In this document: positions 1 through 8,683 of the stretch, one piece after another | Position numbering within the stretch: the stretch's first letter is position 1 | Layout of the letters: each line of letters starts with the position of its first letter | From: an uncultured Colwellia sp. | GTDB taxonomy: Bacteria; Pseudomonadota; Gammaproteobacteria; Enterobacterales; Alteromonadaceae | Reading direction: 5' to 3' | NCBI GenBank assembly: GCA_913058395.1 | Contig: CAJXQI010000009.1 | Span: 124,001-188,000 of the forward strand | Length of the DNA: 64,000 nt | The notes under the pieces: model-generated | The model's input: only the letters and a program-made list of their open reading frames with translations | Databases searched by the model: none | What the model was told of the DNA's origin: nothing | Program-made: the position numbers and the translations under genes

Positions 1-1177
1 ATAAAACAGCTTTAATCGCTTCACAAGTTTTTGCCAAATCGCCTTCGGTTAAGGTAGGGTGCACTAAAAACATTAAGCTTGTTTCACCTAGCTCTTTAGC
101 CACAGTCAAAGCCTTTTTAGGGCGAAAATCCGTATTATCAAAAGCTTTTTCCAAATAAACCTCAGAACAAGATCCTTGGAAGCATGGAACACCTTGCGCA
201 TTTATTTCATTAACTATTCTATCTCTAGACCAGTTATCAGCTAACAACCCAGGTTTTACAAACGCATAATATTTATATTGAGCATGTTCGATATGCTCAG
301 GAGTATCGACTAAACGAATGCATTTAAACTGACTCAAAATATTGTCAAACATACGTGCGTTGCTATTTCTCTTTTTGAACCAATCTGACATTCGTTTTAG
401 CTGGATACGGCCAATAGCTGATTGCATTTCTGTCAAGCGCCAATTGGTACCAAACGACTCATGCAGCCATCTAAAGCCAGGAGGGTGCTCTTGGTTATAA
501 ATAGCATCCCAAGATTTCCCATGATCTTTGTAAGACCACATTTTTTTCCAAAGCTGCTCATCATTGGTAGTAACCATGCCACCTTCGCCACCTGTCGTCA
601 TAATCTTATCTTGACAAAATGACCAACAGCCAATATCACCAATTGAACCGACAGATTGTCCATTATATTTAGCGCCGTGAGCTTGGGCACAATCTTCAAT
701 AACCTTAAGGTTATATTTTTTTGCGAGCTGCATCATTTCGTCCATCTCACAAGGCATACCCGCTAAGTGCACGCATATAATAGCTTTAGTATGGGACGTT
801 ATAAGCGGCTTAATTGTTTCAGCCGTGATGTTCTGACTATTAAGATCTACATCCGCAAAAATAGGTTTTGCTCCCGCGGTTACAATAGAGCTAGCAGACG
901 CTAAAAAAGTTCGAGAAGTAACGACAACTTCATCATTGTTGCTGCCACCGTTCGCCTGACCTATATTTAAAGCAACTAAAGCTAAATCGAGCGCTAACGT
1001 GCCATTCGCAAGAGCAACGGCATAATTTGAGTCAGTAAATATTGCAAATTCTTTTTCAAACTCTCGCCCTTCTTGGCCAGTCCAATAATTTACTTTATTT
1101 GATAATAAAATTTCTGAAACTTTGTCAGCCTCTTCTTGTGAAAAAGAAGGCCATGGAGAAAATTTTGTATTTACCAT
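1..1177 (-). CDS. DegT/DnrJ/EryC1/StrS-family sugar aminotransferase (3' end beyond window)
   Basis: PLP-dependent nucleotide-sugar aminotransferase, partial. I read it from an ATG at 1175-1177 (protein begins MVNTKFSPWPSFSQEE) and it stays open to the left edge, about 392 codons, close to full length for the family. Visible family motifs are the ALANGTLALDLAL cofactor-phosphate region, VIEDCAQAHGA with the ring-contacting Asp, and SFCQDKIMTTGGEGG with the Schiff-base Lys. The start lies 3 bp after the stop of the 3-hydroxyacyl-CoA dehydrogenase gene, so the two are co-transcribed. It should add an amino group to a keto-sugar nucleotide for the surface polysaccharide. The exact sugar cannot be told; a 4-amino-4,6-dideoxy sugar is an inference from the PglC/PglD-like neighbours. 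The matching 4,6-dehydratase is not in the window. Confidence 0.9.
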   Translation of the reverse strand, partial: MVNTKFSPWPSFSQEEADKVSEILLSNKVNYWTGQEGREFEKEFAIFTDSNYAVALANGTLALDLALVALNIGQANGGSNNDEVVVTSRTFLASASSIVTAGAKPIFADVDLNSQNITAETIKPLITSHTKAIICVHLAGMPCEMDEMMQLAKKYNLKVIEDCAQAHGAKYNGQSVGSIGDIGCWSFCQDKIMTTGGEGGMVTTNDEQLWKKMWSYKDHGKSWDAIYNQEHPPGFRWLHESFGTNWRLTEMQSAIGRIQLKRMSDWFKKRNSNARMFDNILSQFKCIRLVDTPEHIEHAQYKYYAFVKPGLLADNWSRDRIVNEINAQGVPCFQGSCSEVYLEKAFDNTDFRPKKALTVAKELGETSLMFLVHPTLTEGDLAKTCEAIKAVL

Positions 1178-1180
1178 AAA

Positions 1181-2026
1181 CTAGTACTCAAAAAAGCCTT
1201 TTTTAGTTTTTCTGCCAAGATGATTAGCTCTAACCATTTTTCTTAACATAGGATGGGCTCTATATTTAGGGTCTCCTGTTTCTTTATAAAGAGTCTCCAT
1301 GATAGAAAGGTTTACATCGTTACCGATAAGATCGGCAAGCGCTAGTGGTCCCATAGGGTGATGTGCGCCAAATTTCATGGCTTTATCTATATCATCTGCT
1401 GTTGCTACACCTTCAGCAAGTATACTAACAGCTTCATTAATCATTGGAATAAGCATCCTATTCACAACAAAGCCAGGAGCTTCATTAACTACAACAGGTG
1501 ACTTGCCTAGCTTTGATGTAAACTCTTTTAATTTATTCACGACTATTTCAGAGCTAACATGACCTGAAACTATTTCAACCAACTCCATTACTGGTGCAGG
1601 GTTAAAGAAGTGAAGACCAACTATGTTCTCTGGCTTCGGAAATAAATTAGCGAAAGCCGTAATAGATAGTGATGATGTGTTAGAAGCAATAATCATATTA
1701 TCTGTTGAGAATGGCACTAGTTTATTAAATAGCTCTAACTTAATATCAAAATCTTCGGCAACAGCCTCAATAACCAAATCAGAAGATTTAATACTCGCAT
1801 AAGAGTCGCTAATAACTAACTTTTCAATAGACGTTGCTGCGAAAGCTTCGGTTACCTTTCCTTTCCGTACCATTCTAGTTAGGTATTTTAAACAAGCAGC
1901 TTGTACGAGTTCAGCTTTCTCAAGCGTTCTAGCCACTATATTCAATTTTACAACTTCATCACTTTGTATTAGAACTTGAGCAATCCCAACCCCCATAGTT
2001 CCTGAACCTATTACTGAAACATTCAT
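1181..2026 (-). CDS. 3-hydroxyacyl-CoA (3-hydroxybutyryl-CoA) dehydrogenase family protein
   Basis: A 281-residue, full-length member of the PaaH/Hbd family. The N-terminal Rossmann motif is VIGSGTMGVGIAQ (residues 5-17), the catalytic-His region is GLHFFNPAPVMELVE (about 135-150), and the C-terminal helical domain carries FVVNRMLIPMINEA. The family interconverts acetoacetyl-CoA and (S)-3-hydroxybutyryl-CoA with NAD(P)H. It sits inside a polysaccharide operon, overlapping the acyltransferase gene upstream by 4 bp (ATGA) and followed 3 bp later by an aminotransferase. A catabolic role is therefore unlikely. I infer that it supplies a 3-hydroxybutyryl donor for N-acylating an amino sugar. No thiolase or other fatty-acid gene is nearby. 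Confidence 0.88.
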   Translation of the reverse strand: MNVSVIGSGTMGVGIAQVLIQSDEVVKLNIVARTLEKAELVQAACLKYLTRMVRKGKVTEAFAATSIEKLVISDSYASIKSSDLVIEAVAEDFDIKLELFNKLVPFSTDNMIIASNTSSLSITAFANLFPKPENIVGLHFFNPAPVMELVEIVSGHVSSEIVVNKLKEFTSKLGKSPVVVNEAPGFVVNRMLIPMINEAVSILAEGVATADDIDKAMKFGAHHPMGPLALADLIGNDVNLSIMETLYKETGDPKYRAHPMLRKMVRANHLGRKTKKGFFEY

Positions 2027-2658
2027 ACTTTTGGTAACTCCTTAAATTTTTTCGCTGGATTTCCAGCATAAACAGTAAATTCTGGCATATTTTTAGTTAA
2101 AACGCTGCCCATTCCTAACATTGCACCTTGCCCTATTGTTAAACCTTGCCTTACTGCTGCACCAGTTCCTATTTCAACGAAATCAACTAAAGAAACATTA
2201 CCGGAAATTGCACTCATTGGAGCTATTGTAACAAAACTCCCAAAATTACACTCATGCCCTACAGTCACATTTAAATTGAGTACATTATGATCTCCAACCT
2301 TAATGTCAACTGTAAGAGTAGTTCCAGCGCAAACAATAACCCCAGTGCCAAATTCCACAGTATTAGAGTAGCGTACATTAGGGTGTATTAATTTTGCAAA
2401 ACATGGTTTTCCGTGCTCTAACATTCTTTCATAAACTTGAAACCTTGTTCTTGGAGAGCCTATTGCTATCACAAATTCACAATCAACATAATCAATCCAA
2501 GTATTAATAGCACCTAATACTTTTGCTCCCTGAATAATCGTACCATGAGCATCCATGTCATCATCCAATATTCCTTTTACCTTACGATTGCAATCACTTG
2601 CCAGCCATAAAACTTCTTTAGCAAACCCACCGCCACCTATAACTATTAAATCTTTCAC
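2023..2658 (-). CDS. PglD/NeuD-like sugar O/N-acyltransferase (left-handed beta-helix)
   Basis: A 211-residue protein of the NeuD/PglD family. It starts with the nucleotide-sugar-binding motif DLIVIGGGGFAKEV and continues into hexapeptide repeats (about residues 95-195) ending with VYAGNPAKKFKEL, the usual tail. Catalysis in the family uses a His; NVTVGHECNFG (around residue 135) matches that site. PglD acetylates the 4-amino group of UDP-4-amino-4,6-dideoxy-GlcNAc, and NeuD acetylates sialic acid; PglD is the better fit because the upstream gene is PglC-like. It overlaps both neighbours by 4 bp, implying translational coupling. The acyl group could be acetyl or, given the dehydrogenase next door, 3-hydroxybutyryl; this is inference. 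Confidence 0.87.
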   Translation of the reverse strand: MKDLIVIGGGGFAKEVLWLASDCNRKVKGILDDDMDAHGTIIQGAKVLGAINTWIDYVDCEFVIAIGSPRTRFQVYERMLEHGKPCFAKLIHPNVRYSNTVEFGTGVIVCAGTTLTVDIKVGDHNVLNLNVTVGHECNFGSFVTIAPMSAISGNVSLVDFVEIGTGAAVRQGLTIGQGAMLGMGSVLTKNMPEFTVYAGNPAKKFKELPKV

Positions 2659-3248
2659 TTATTATTTCCTTCAAACTTTGACATAGTGGCTTCACCATCA
2701 GCACTAATGCCTTCACGAACAAATACCTTTTTAACGGTCAATAGGAGTATTTTAAGATCCAACCAAAATGATTGGTTTTCAACATACCAAACATCAAGTT
2801 TAAACTTTTCTTCCCAACTAATTGCATTTCGACCATTCACTTGTGCCCAACCAGTGATGCCTGGACGCAAATTATGACGCTTGGCTTGCTCCTCACTATA
2901 AAGTGATAAGTACTCTACAAGTAAAGGCCTCGGTCCAACTAGACTCATATCACCTTTTAGTACATTCCATAGACCAGGTAGTTCATCCAAACTTGAAGAA
3001 CGTAATTTAAGGCCAAAAGGAGTCAATCTTTCAGGATCAGCTAGTGTATTCCCGTACTTATCACAAGCATCAGTCATAGAGCGAAACTTATACATATCAA
3101 AAATCTTGCCATTAGCGCCGGGTCTTGGCTGCTTAAATAAAATAGGCTTGCCTAATTGACTAGCAACCTTTCTACTGATTATAAAAATAACTGGTGATAG
3201 TATTATTAAAGCAACAAAGGAGACTGTTATATCAAATAATCGTTTCAT
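2655..3248 (-). CDS. PglC-like initiating phosphosugar transferase (bacterial sugar transferase family)
   Basis: A 197-residue monotopic phosphoglycosyl transferase of the small PglC type. It has one N-terminal re-entrant hydrophobic segment (about residues 8-26), KPILFKQPRPG, DMYKFRSMTD, the catalytic Asp-Glu dyad in SSLDELPGLWNVLKGDMSLVGPRP (D88-E89, first half quoted from S85) and the LRPGITGWAQVNGRN block. It transfers a phospho-sugar from a UDP-sugar to undecaprenyl phosphate at the inner membrane and so starts repeat-unit assembly. PglC itself uses UDP-di-N-acetylbacillosamine; co-location with a PglD-like acyltransferase and a DegT aminotransferase suggests a related 2,4-diamino sugar here. 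It overlaps the glycosyltransferase gene upstream by 4 bp. Confidence 0.92.
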   Translation of the reverse strand: MKRLFDITVSFVALIILSPVIFIISRKVASQLGKPILFKQPRPGANGKIFDMYKFRSMTDACDKYGNTLADPERLTPFGLKLRSSSLDELPGLWNVLKGDMSLVGPRPLLVEYLSLYSEEQAKRHNLRPGITGWAQVNGRNAISWEEKFKLDVWYVENQSFWLDLKILLLTVKKVFVREGISADGEATMSKFEGNNK

Positions 3249-4459
3249 TTAATCTCTACCTCGTCAGTGATTATTCGCGCTATATTTTTAAATTCAAAAT
3301 GCTCTAATAAATATTTGTGCCCGTTTAAACCTATGCTTTTTAATTCACTATCACTTTTATTGGCATACAGTAATATTGCTTCCATAATTTTAGTGGAATT
3401 TTCTGGTTCAATATTTTCACCACAAGATGCCAGCTCTACTTGATTATTAGGAGAGTTAACAGCTTGAAGAATAGGCTTAGCCGCCCACATATAATCAAAC
3501 ACTTTATTTGGGCTTAAACCATATTTGTATAAAGAAATATTTTGCCAAGACAATATACAAACATCGGCATAACTTAAAACACGTTGCACTTCGTTTTTAG
3601 GCACAGGATCAAAAAAATATATATTTTTACTATTACGCAGTTGTTGTAAGTTTTCTTTTTCAATACCATTGCCGATTATTACTAAAGCAATATTGTGTGA
3701 TTTAATTTTGTTAAACGCCTCAATCACATACTTCATAGCATTTGGTACGCCGAGAGTTCCTGTATACATAACTATTCGTGGATATTTATCGCGAATATCA
3801 CTTAGTTTGTTGTCTAAAATTGATTTTTCAGAAACCTCTTGTGTAGAATCAATCCCATTACAAGCATAAATAAATTTATCTTCAGCAAGACCATGTTGCA
3901 TCATATATGACTTCAAATTAAAAGCTGTAGAGATTGTTTTATCAGTATATTTATGACCTATATATTGAAACAATTGTAACAACAATGAAAGTGGATGCCA
4001 TTTTGACATACCAAGTAATAAATTTAAGCTGAGAGGCCAAGGATCTCTAACTTCAAAAAAAATTTTGCACTTATATTTTCTCGCCCATCTTATCGCCCCA
4101 ATTAAATGAAACGGATGAACTGAAGAAGCAACAATCAAATCTGGTGTATTGATACCAAGTTCTTCGACAGGATCCATAAAAAATGACTGATAACCAAAAG
4201 AAAGCATGTTTTTTATTCGAGAAAAACCGTTGCCCACATATTTAGGGACCTTTAACCAGTAAAACTGTATATCTTCAATAGATTTAGTTACAACGTTTTC
4301 CGTTTGCTCATGATTATCACGTTGCATATGATGATTTGATGCCCCAATCACTGAGACAGAATGACCATTAGCAGTAAAGCCTTTAGATAAAAAATATGCC
4401 CGCCACTCTTTAGGGGAGGTAGGTGAACCGATATAATGATAATAATATAAGATATTCAT
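3245..4459 (-). CDS. Family 4 glycosyltransferase (WbuB-like)
   Basis: A 404-residue GT-B fold glycosyltransferase. The N-terminal half carries YYHYIGSPTSPKEWR and an EVRDPWPLSL segment typical of WbuB-like amino-sugar transferases. The C-terminal half carries the GT4 pattern VMYTGTLGVPNAMKYVIEAF, VIIGNGIEKENL and SPNKVFDYMWAAKPI, the donor-binding region. It is predicted to act at the cytoplasmic face of the inner membrane, extending the lipid-linked sugar made by the PglC-like enzyme. Donor and acceptor sugars cannot be deduced. It lies 1 bp after the LpxD-like gene and overlaps the next gene by 4 bp. It is the only recognisable glycosyltransferase in the window; a multi-sugar repeat would need others beyond the left edge. 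Confidence 0.88.
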   Translation of the reverse strand: MNILYYYHYIGSPTSPKEWRAYFLSKGFTANGHSVSVIGASNHHMQRDNHEQTENVVTKSIEDIQFYWLKVPKYVGNGFSRIKNMLSFGYQSFFMDPVEELGINTPDLIVASSVHPFHLIGAIRWARKYKCKIFFEVRDPWPLSLNLLLGMSKWHPLSLLLQLFQYIGHKYTDKTISTAFNLKSYMMQHGLAEDKFIYACNGIDSTQEVSEKSILDNKLSDIRDKYPRIVMYTGTLGVPNAMKYVIEAFNKIKSHNIALVIIGNGIEKENLQQLRNSKNIYFFDPVPKNEVQRVLSYADVCILSWQNISLYKYGLSPNKVFDYMWAAKPILQAVNSPNNQVELASCGENIEPENSTKIMEAILLYANKSDSELKSIGLNGHKYLLEHFEFKNIARIITDEVEIK

Positions 4460-4460
4460 T

Positions 4461-5333
4461 TTAATTTGATTTAAATTGTCTTAACGGTTTAGCTGGGTTT
4501 CCTATAACTACGCTACCATTTAAAACATCCTTCAAAACAACAGCCCCCATTCCAACAACAACATCATCACCAATAATAACACGTTGCTTAACACATGCTT
4601 TTGGAGCTATACGACTGCGTTTTCCTACTCTCACATAACCTGAAAGTTCCGAACACGCTATTATATAAGCATCTTCATCAATGAAACAATCATGTGCAAT
4701 ATGTACAAGGTTATCAACTTTCACATTTTTTCCTATGTAAGTATCATTAACTATCCCTCGCACTACGCAAGTGTTTGCCCCTATTTCTACATTATCAGCT
4801 AATTCTACACCACCTAAATGAGGTTGTTTAATTAATTCGCCTTCAGCATTTTTGATAAAACCATAACCATCACCACCAATTGACGCATGAGTTCTTACTA
4901 AGCAATTTTTCCCTATCTTAGTTCCAGAGTGAATAACCGCATTATGTTCAATGATCGTATTTTCACCGATCTCGACATTATCCTCTATTACAACATTCAG
5001 CCCAATTTTTACTGTCAAAGGGATTTTAGAAGAGTGATATTTCATTTTAAAGCCAACATTAGCCTTTATATAGTTGATAATATCAACAATTATAACTTGA
5101 GGGTTTTTCACTACGACGCAGTTGTAGCCGCTCACCTCTTCTTTAACTAATAATACTAACCCTTCGTGATTAGTCGGCAGTTCACCTTTTATATAGTCAC
5201 AAAGACTGTTTGGCCTACCATTAGCACTATCTGCAATAGAAGTAATTTGAACATCTTCATTCAAAGTAAGAGGTAAATTCACTCCATCTAATAACTCACT
5301 TAACATCACAGTATGATTAAGTTGATTACTCAT
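4461..5333 (-). CDS. LpxD-like UDP-sugar N-acyltransferase
   Basis: A 290-residue left-handed beta-helix protein resembling LpxD but shorter than the 340-residue lipid A enzyme. It has an N-terminal uridine-binding-like domain (about residues 1-100), then hexapeptide repeats with the LpxD hallmark HASIGGDGYGFI, a LVHIAHDCFI segment containing the catalytic-His position, and a VVIGNPAKPLRQF tail. LpxD moves 3-hydroxyacyl groups to an amino sugar. Inside a polysaccharide locus with a 3-hydroxyacyl-CoA dehydrogenase, it is a good candidate for N-acylation of a nucleotide sugar rather than lipid A synthesis; that is inference. The housekeeping lpxD normally sits with lpxA/fabZ, which are absent here. 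Its ATG lies inside the tail of the degenerate PIG-L gene. Confidence 0.82.
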   Translation of the reverse strand: MSNQLNHTVMLSELLDGVNLPLTLNEDVQITSIADSANGRPNSLCDYIKGELPTNHEGLVLLVKEEVSGYNCVVVKNPQVIIVDIINYIKANVGFKMKYHSSKIPLTVKIGLNVVIEDNVEIGENTIIEHNAVIHSGTKIGKNCLVRTHASIGGDGYGFIKNAEGELIKQPHLGGVELADNVEIGANTCVVRGIVNDTYIGKNVKVDNLVHIAHDCFIDEDAYIIACSELSGYVRVGKRSRIAPKACVKQRVIIGDDVVVGMGAVVLKDVLNGSVVIGNPAKPLRQFKSN

Positions 5334-5637
5334 AATTTTTCCCTAAAATTTGTTTATATAAATGATTTAACTTTGACGATTCTTTTTCCCAATTATAAAA
5401 CTCCTGAACTACATCTCTTCCACTTTGATATACCTAGTTTAGATGTAGCATTTAACACTTCAATACGTAGTACACTTTTAGCAACCCTCTTGGGAATAGG
5501 AACCGCTACTGCCGAAAACGCTAAGTAATCAACACTAAAACCTTGTTCTAAGAGTTTATGAAGGTTGCTCCGGTACCTAACTCACCATCATCTGTATGAG
5601 GAGCTAAAACCAATACGTTTTTAAATTTGCTTAACAT
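5326..5637 (-). pseudogene. Frameshifted, truncated PIG-L (LmbE-like) deacetylase remnant
   Basis: Reading from an ATG at 5635-5637, the protein begins MLSKFKNVLVLAPHTDDGEL, with the metal-binding HxDD motif at the start of PIG-L N-acetylglucosaminyl deacetylases. That frame hits a stop about 29 codons in. The sense continues in a second frame (HKLLEQGFSVDYLAFSA, LRIEVLNATSKLGIS) and then a third (GRDVVQEFYNWEKESSKLNH, YKQILGKNYE). Only about 100 codons remain of a roughly 220-residue family, and the His-containing C-terminal half is gone. So there are at least two frameshifts plus an internal or 3' deletion. The intact gene would have deacetylated an N-acetyl sugar, which fits an acyl-exchange role beside the LpxD-like gene. 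Confidence in the family is high from the first motif; the exact breakpoints are approximate. Confidence 0.8.
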
Positions 5638-6264
5638 GAGGAAAATTCTCTTATCTTTTCTCTAGTGCTTCTGGGTTAACAACAATACATCTAGTTGATG
5701 CGCTTTACGTTACAACTAAACCAATAAACCAATAATTATACACAACTGCTATTTTGAGAGTAAATCGTAAATATTAGCAAGGGCACTCGCCTCTAATTAA
5801 ACATCCTTTTTCACCACCAAAGTAACAAAAGCACGGAGTCATTATCTACGTTATCGAAACGCGCAAAATAGTAGGAAAATATTGTTTTAGCAAAAATTTT
5901 TCCTTGGCAATATAATGATAGCCAGTCCACACATGTGTTCAGGTTAAATAATCTTTTCCTATTTTAGCTCCTTAATCACTCACCCAATTGCGGTTAATCT
6001 CGATCTATATCCGTTATAAACCAACTATTAAGAGCAATTTGAATACATTAACTATATATAATTAATCGTATTGATAATTGCTGTGAATATGCGTTCTAAA
6101 AAATTATAACCATTTACTAGTTTGTTAACCATATATTATCTCCAAGCTGTGGAGCGTTGATATAATCTCCCTTATGAATCAGAGCAACTTGGTTATCAGT
6201 CAGATTTAATCTCATAACTATAAATACTTAGTCATTCGTAAAGTTAATAACCTTATAGTTTTAA
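5638..6264. other. Long non-coding stretch between wzy and the PIG-L remnant
   Basis: About 630 bp of very AT-rich sequence with no plausible gene on either strand. The part nearest the PIG-L remnant (about 5650-5700) reads on the minus strand as a short open stretch (CIVVNPEALEKR) that could be the tail of another decayed gene, but I cannot assign it. The rest shows no clear terminator, repeat or promoter. Such a long gap inside an otherwise tightly packed operon fits gene loss at this point. Confidence 0.5.
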
Positions 6265-7344
6265 CTAAGCAGTATGTTTGAACTTTTTATCTTTTATAAA
6301 AAAAGAGATTAAAAGTAAACTCAAAACTGGATAGTTATCAGTCAAATTACCTGACAACATAGTGCCAAATATTATTGGTAAAAAAACTAAAAAACAAAAA
6401 CCTATAAAATTATTTCCTCGAGATTTTAAAAATAGGAGCCCCCCTAATATTAAGGTTGCAAGAAAAAACACAATTCCGTGGTATAGCAATATTTCAATAA
6501 AAAGGTTGTGAGGATAGATACCTTGAAAGTAATTACTCTCATTGCCTAAACCAAATAGTAATGTGGTACTACTTTCAGCTTCAAATACATCTAAAACAAT
6601 AAGGTACATATTCGCTCTGACAGACTCACTACCATTATTCATATCAAAATAAATAACTCGACCTAGTATGCCACTAACCACATCCCAATAACTAAAAATA
6701 ACAAAAAACAGAGCAACAAAGCCAATTAAAACTACGTACTTAGCGAAATTGAAGTTTCTAAAATAAATCAAAAGAAACAAAGTTTGTAAGAGAAATACTA
6801 CAGTTGCACCTCTAGAGCCAGTTAAAACTAAACCTATTAAAGTCGCAACATACGATAGTAATAGCAAATAGTACTTAGGGCTCTTCTGAATGGATAAACT
6901 ACAGTACATTAGAAAAAATAATACACCTAAAATCCTGTACATGACATTAGGACCAAAAATTAAGGACTCACGACTCCCACCGATGAATACTAATGAAAGA
7001 AAAGCTAATATACATGTTATTACAGCTAATGCGCTGCAAGATTTTTTATTTTTTAACAGTCTCGACAATACCGGGAATATATTTACATATAACACCAGTT
7101 GTAAAAAAGCAAAATAATATTCATCACTATTAATTACCCCTTTCACCATAAAAGGCATCAATAAAATAAAAAAATATGCTTGAGTTAGGACTTCGAGCTT
7201 TTGAATAGGTAAATGAGTAATTAATCTATATGAAATAAGTGCTAGCCAAACAATCAAAAATGAAGGCAAACCTAATAAGAAGTGATTTCCAACAAAGGTA
7301 ATAGCTAAAAAAATCAATATATCTAAAATCGCAACTAAGCGCAT
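6265..7344 (-). CDS. wzy: O-antigen/capsule polymerase, Wzy-like (O-antigen ligase superfamily)
   Basis: A 359-residue, very hydrophobic protein with about ten membrane segments. A large periplasmic loop (roughly residues 215-275) ends with IYPHNLFIEILLYHG, the His-Asn region typical of Wzy_C/WaaL-like proteins, and LTGSRGATVVFLLQ is another family-like segment. It is predicted to polymerise flipped repeat units on the periplasmic side of the inner membrane. Its start overlaps the end of wzx by 10 bp. Wzy proteins diverge strongly, so the call rests on topology, the PHN motif and position beside wzx. A ligase (WaaL) is the alternative. Confidence 0.8.
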   Translation of the reverse strand: MRLVAILDILIFLAITFVGNHFLLGLPSFLIVWLALISYRLITHLPIQKLEVLTQAYFFILLMPFMVKGVINSDEYYFAFLQLVLYVNIFPVLSRLLKNKKSCSALAVITCILAFLSLVFIGGSRESLIFGPNVMYRILGVLFFLMYCSLSIQKSPKYYLLLLSYVATLIGLVLTGSRGATVVFLLQTLFLLIYFRNFNFAKYVVLIGFVALFFVIFSYWDVVSGILGRVIYFDMNNGSESVRANMYLIVLDVFEAESSTTLLFGLGNESNYFQGIYPHNLFIEILLYHGIVFFLATLILGGLLFLKSRGNNFIGFCFLVFLPIIFGTMLSGNLTDNYPVLSLLLISFFIKDKKFKHTA

Positions 7345-8642
7345 GTATTAGCCTCTTTTTTGCTACTAAATATACTGATACCTAAATGCTTTTTAACTAA
7401 ATAAGTTGTATAAAACGCTATTAAACTGGTTGAAATCAAAACTGATAATGCAGCTCCAAAATACGTAAAGTGTGGGATAAGAACTAAGCATATAGTCGTA
7501 TTTAAAACGAAATAATAAAAGGTAACATTTCTGCATTCTTTTTCGAACTTTGTCATTTGCAATAACGTTTTACTCATACCATAAAAAACTAAAACTAGCT
7601 GCAACAGAGCAAAACATCGTAATGTTTGAGCCCCCGCTTCATATTCTTTCCCAAAAAAACCTAGAAATATGTTTGGAAAAATAAAAACTATGATTGACAC
7701 GAAAAATGCGACGATAAACAAGATTCGAGTTAACTTTACAACTAATATATTTAGTTTCGTTAAATCACCTTTATCATATAAACTTGCAATTTGAGGTGCA
7801 GCAACTCTACTCGCTGAAACAAAAATAAAACCAATTAGCGTTGATATTCTTAAACATACAGAAAAAATAGCCACACTCTCTTCCGAAAATAACGCTCCAA
7901 GCAACAACTGCGGTGTAATTAAAACCAATAAATCGATAATTACTGTTACATAAATCGGAAAAGCGCTTTTAAGAAGGTCTTTAGTGCTAAAACCATTCTT
8001 TGTCGACAGAGGGAAGTGTAATGACCTTTTCAGAAATAAAAATGAAATAACAAAAACCAAAAAACTACTAAAGCAATACATACCAAAGACTAATGGCGGT
8101 GTTAACTCCATAAGTGTAGGCATGCTATACAGAAATGCTATAAACAGCAAAGGAATTATAATAGCTATAAATAAAGAACTTTGTTTAATTTGTGCTGTAG
8201 CTAAAAAGAATGAACTATTAATATTACACAATGCAAAAAACAATACGCCCCAGCCCATAAATTTTAAAACTGAACTGATGTCCTCAGATTTAAATATTAT
8301 TTCCCCAACGTATGATGATGTCAAATATAAAAAGGAGGTTAATAATAAACTTAAGGGAACAACTACAAGTATTATTTTCTTATATAAAGTAACTATACTC
8401 CCAAAGTCATTATCGATATAGTGTATAGAAGCTCGCTTAATTATCACTATATCTAAGCCAAGACGAACCACTGTACCAAATAAAATAAAAATAGAAAAAC
8501 AAAGAAAATAGACACCAGCACCATTTACACCTAAGTATCGAGTGATCAGTATACTTACAATAAAAGAAAGTCCCGCGCCAAGTGCCTTTATAAAAAAGGT
8601 AAAAAAGGAAGCTGATAATAACCTAGTAATTGACAAATTCAC
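7335..8642 (-). CDS. wzx: Polysaccharide flippase, Wzx-like (MOP superfamily)
   Basis: A 435-residue membrane protein with about 12-14 predicted membrane helices, arranged as in polysaccharide-synthesis/MATE-type flippases. The N-terminus (ALGAGLSFIVSILITRYLG, then GAGVYFLCFSIF) matches the family's first two helices, and FGKEYEAGAQTLRCFALLQL is the usual mid-protein segment. It is predicted to move undecaprenyl-linked repeat units across the inner membrane for Wzy polymerisation. It lies 41 bp after wbpE and overlaps wzy. Codon use is AT-rich like the neighbouring wzy, as is normal for horizontally shuffled serotype genes. Confidence 0.88.
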   Translation of the reverse strand: MNLSITRLLSASFFTFFIKALGAGLSFIVSILITRYLGVNGAGVYFLCFSIFILFGTVVRLGLDIVIIKRASIHYIDNDFGSIVTLYKKIILVVVPLSLLLTSFLYLTSSYVGEIIFKSEDISSVLKFMGWGVLFFALCNINSSFFLATAQIKQSSLFIAIIIPLLFIAFLYSMPTLMELTPPLVFGMYCFSSFLVFVISFLFLKRSLHFPLSTKNGFSTKDLLKSAFPIYVTVIIDLLVLITPQLLLGALFSEESVAIFSVCLRISTLIGFIFVSASRVAAPQIASLYDKGDLTKLNILVVKLTRILFIVAFFVSIIVFIFPNIFLGFFGKEYEAGAQTLRCFALLQLVLVFYGMSKTLLQMTKFEKECRNVTFYYFVLNTTICLVLIPHFTYFGAALSVLISTSLIAFYTTYLVKKHLGISIFSSKKEANTCA

Positions 8643-8683
8643 ATCTCAAACAAATTTAAATATCCTTGAAAATATTTATGCAA

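Noticed and set aside
5313-5528. Plus-strand open frame of 71 codons in the wzy/LpxD-like gap
   Set aside because: It is antisense to the PIG-L remnant, whose minus-strand frames carry recognisable family motifs.
7984-8421. Plus-strand open frame of 145 codons
   Set aside because: Antisense shadow of wzx in AT-rich sequence; the wzx reading explains the region.
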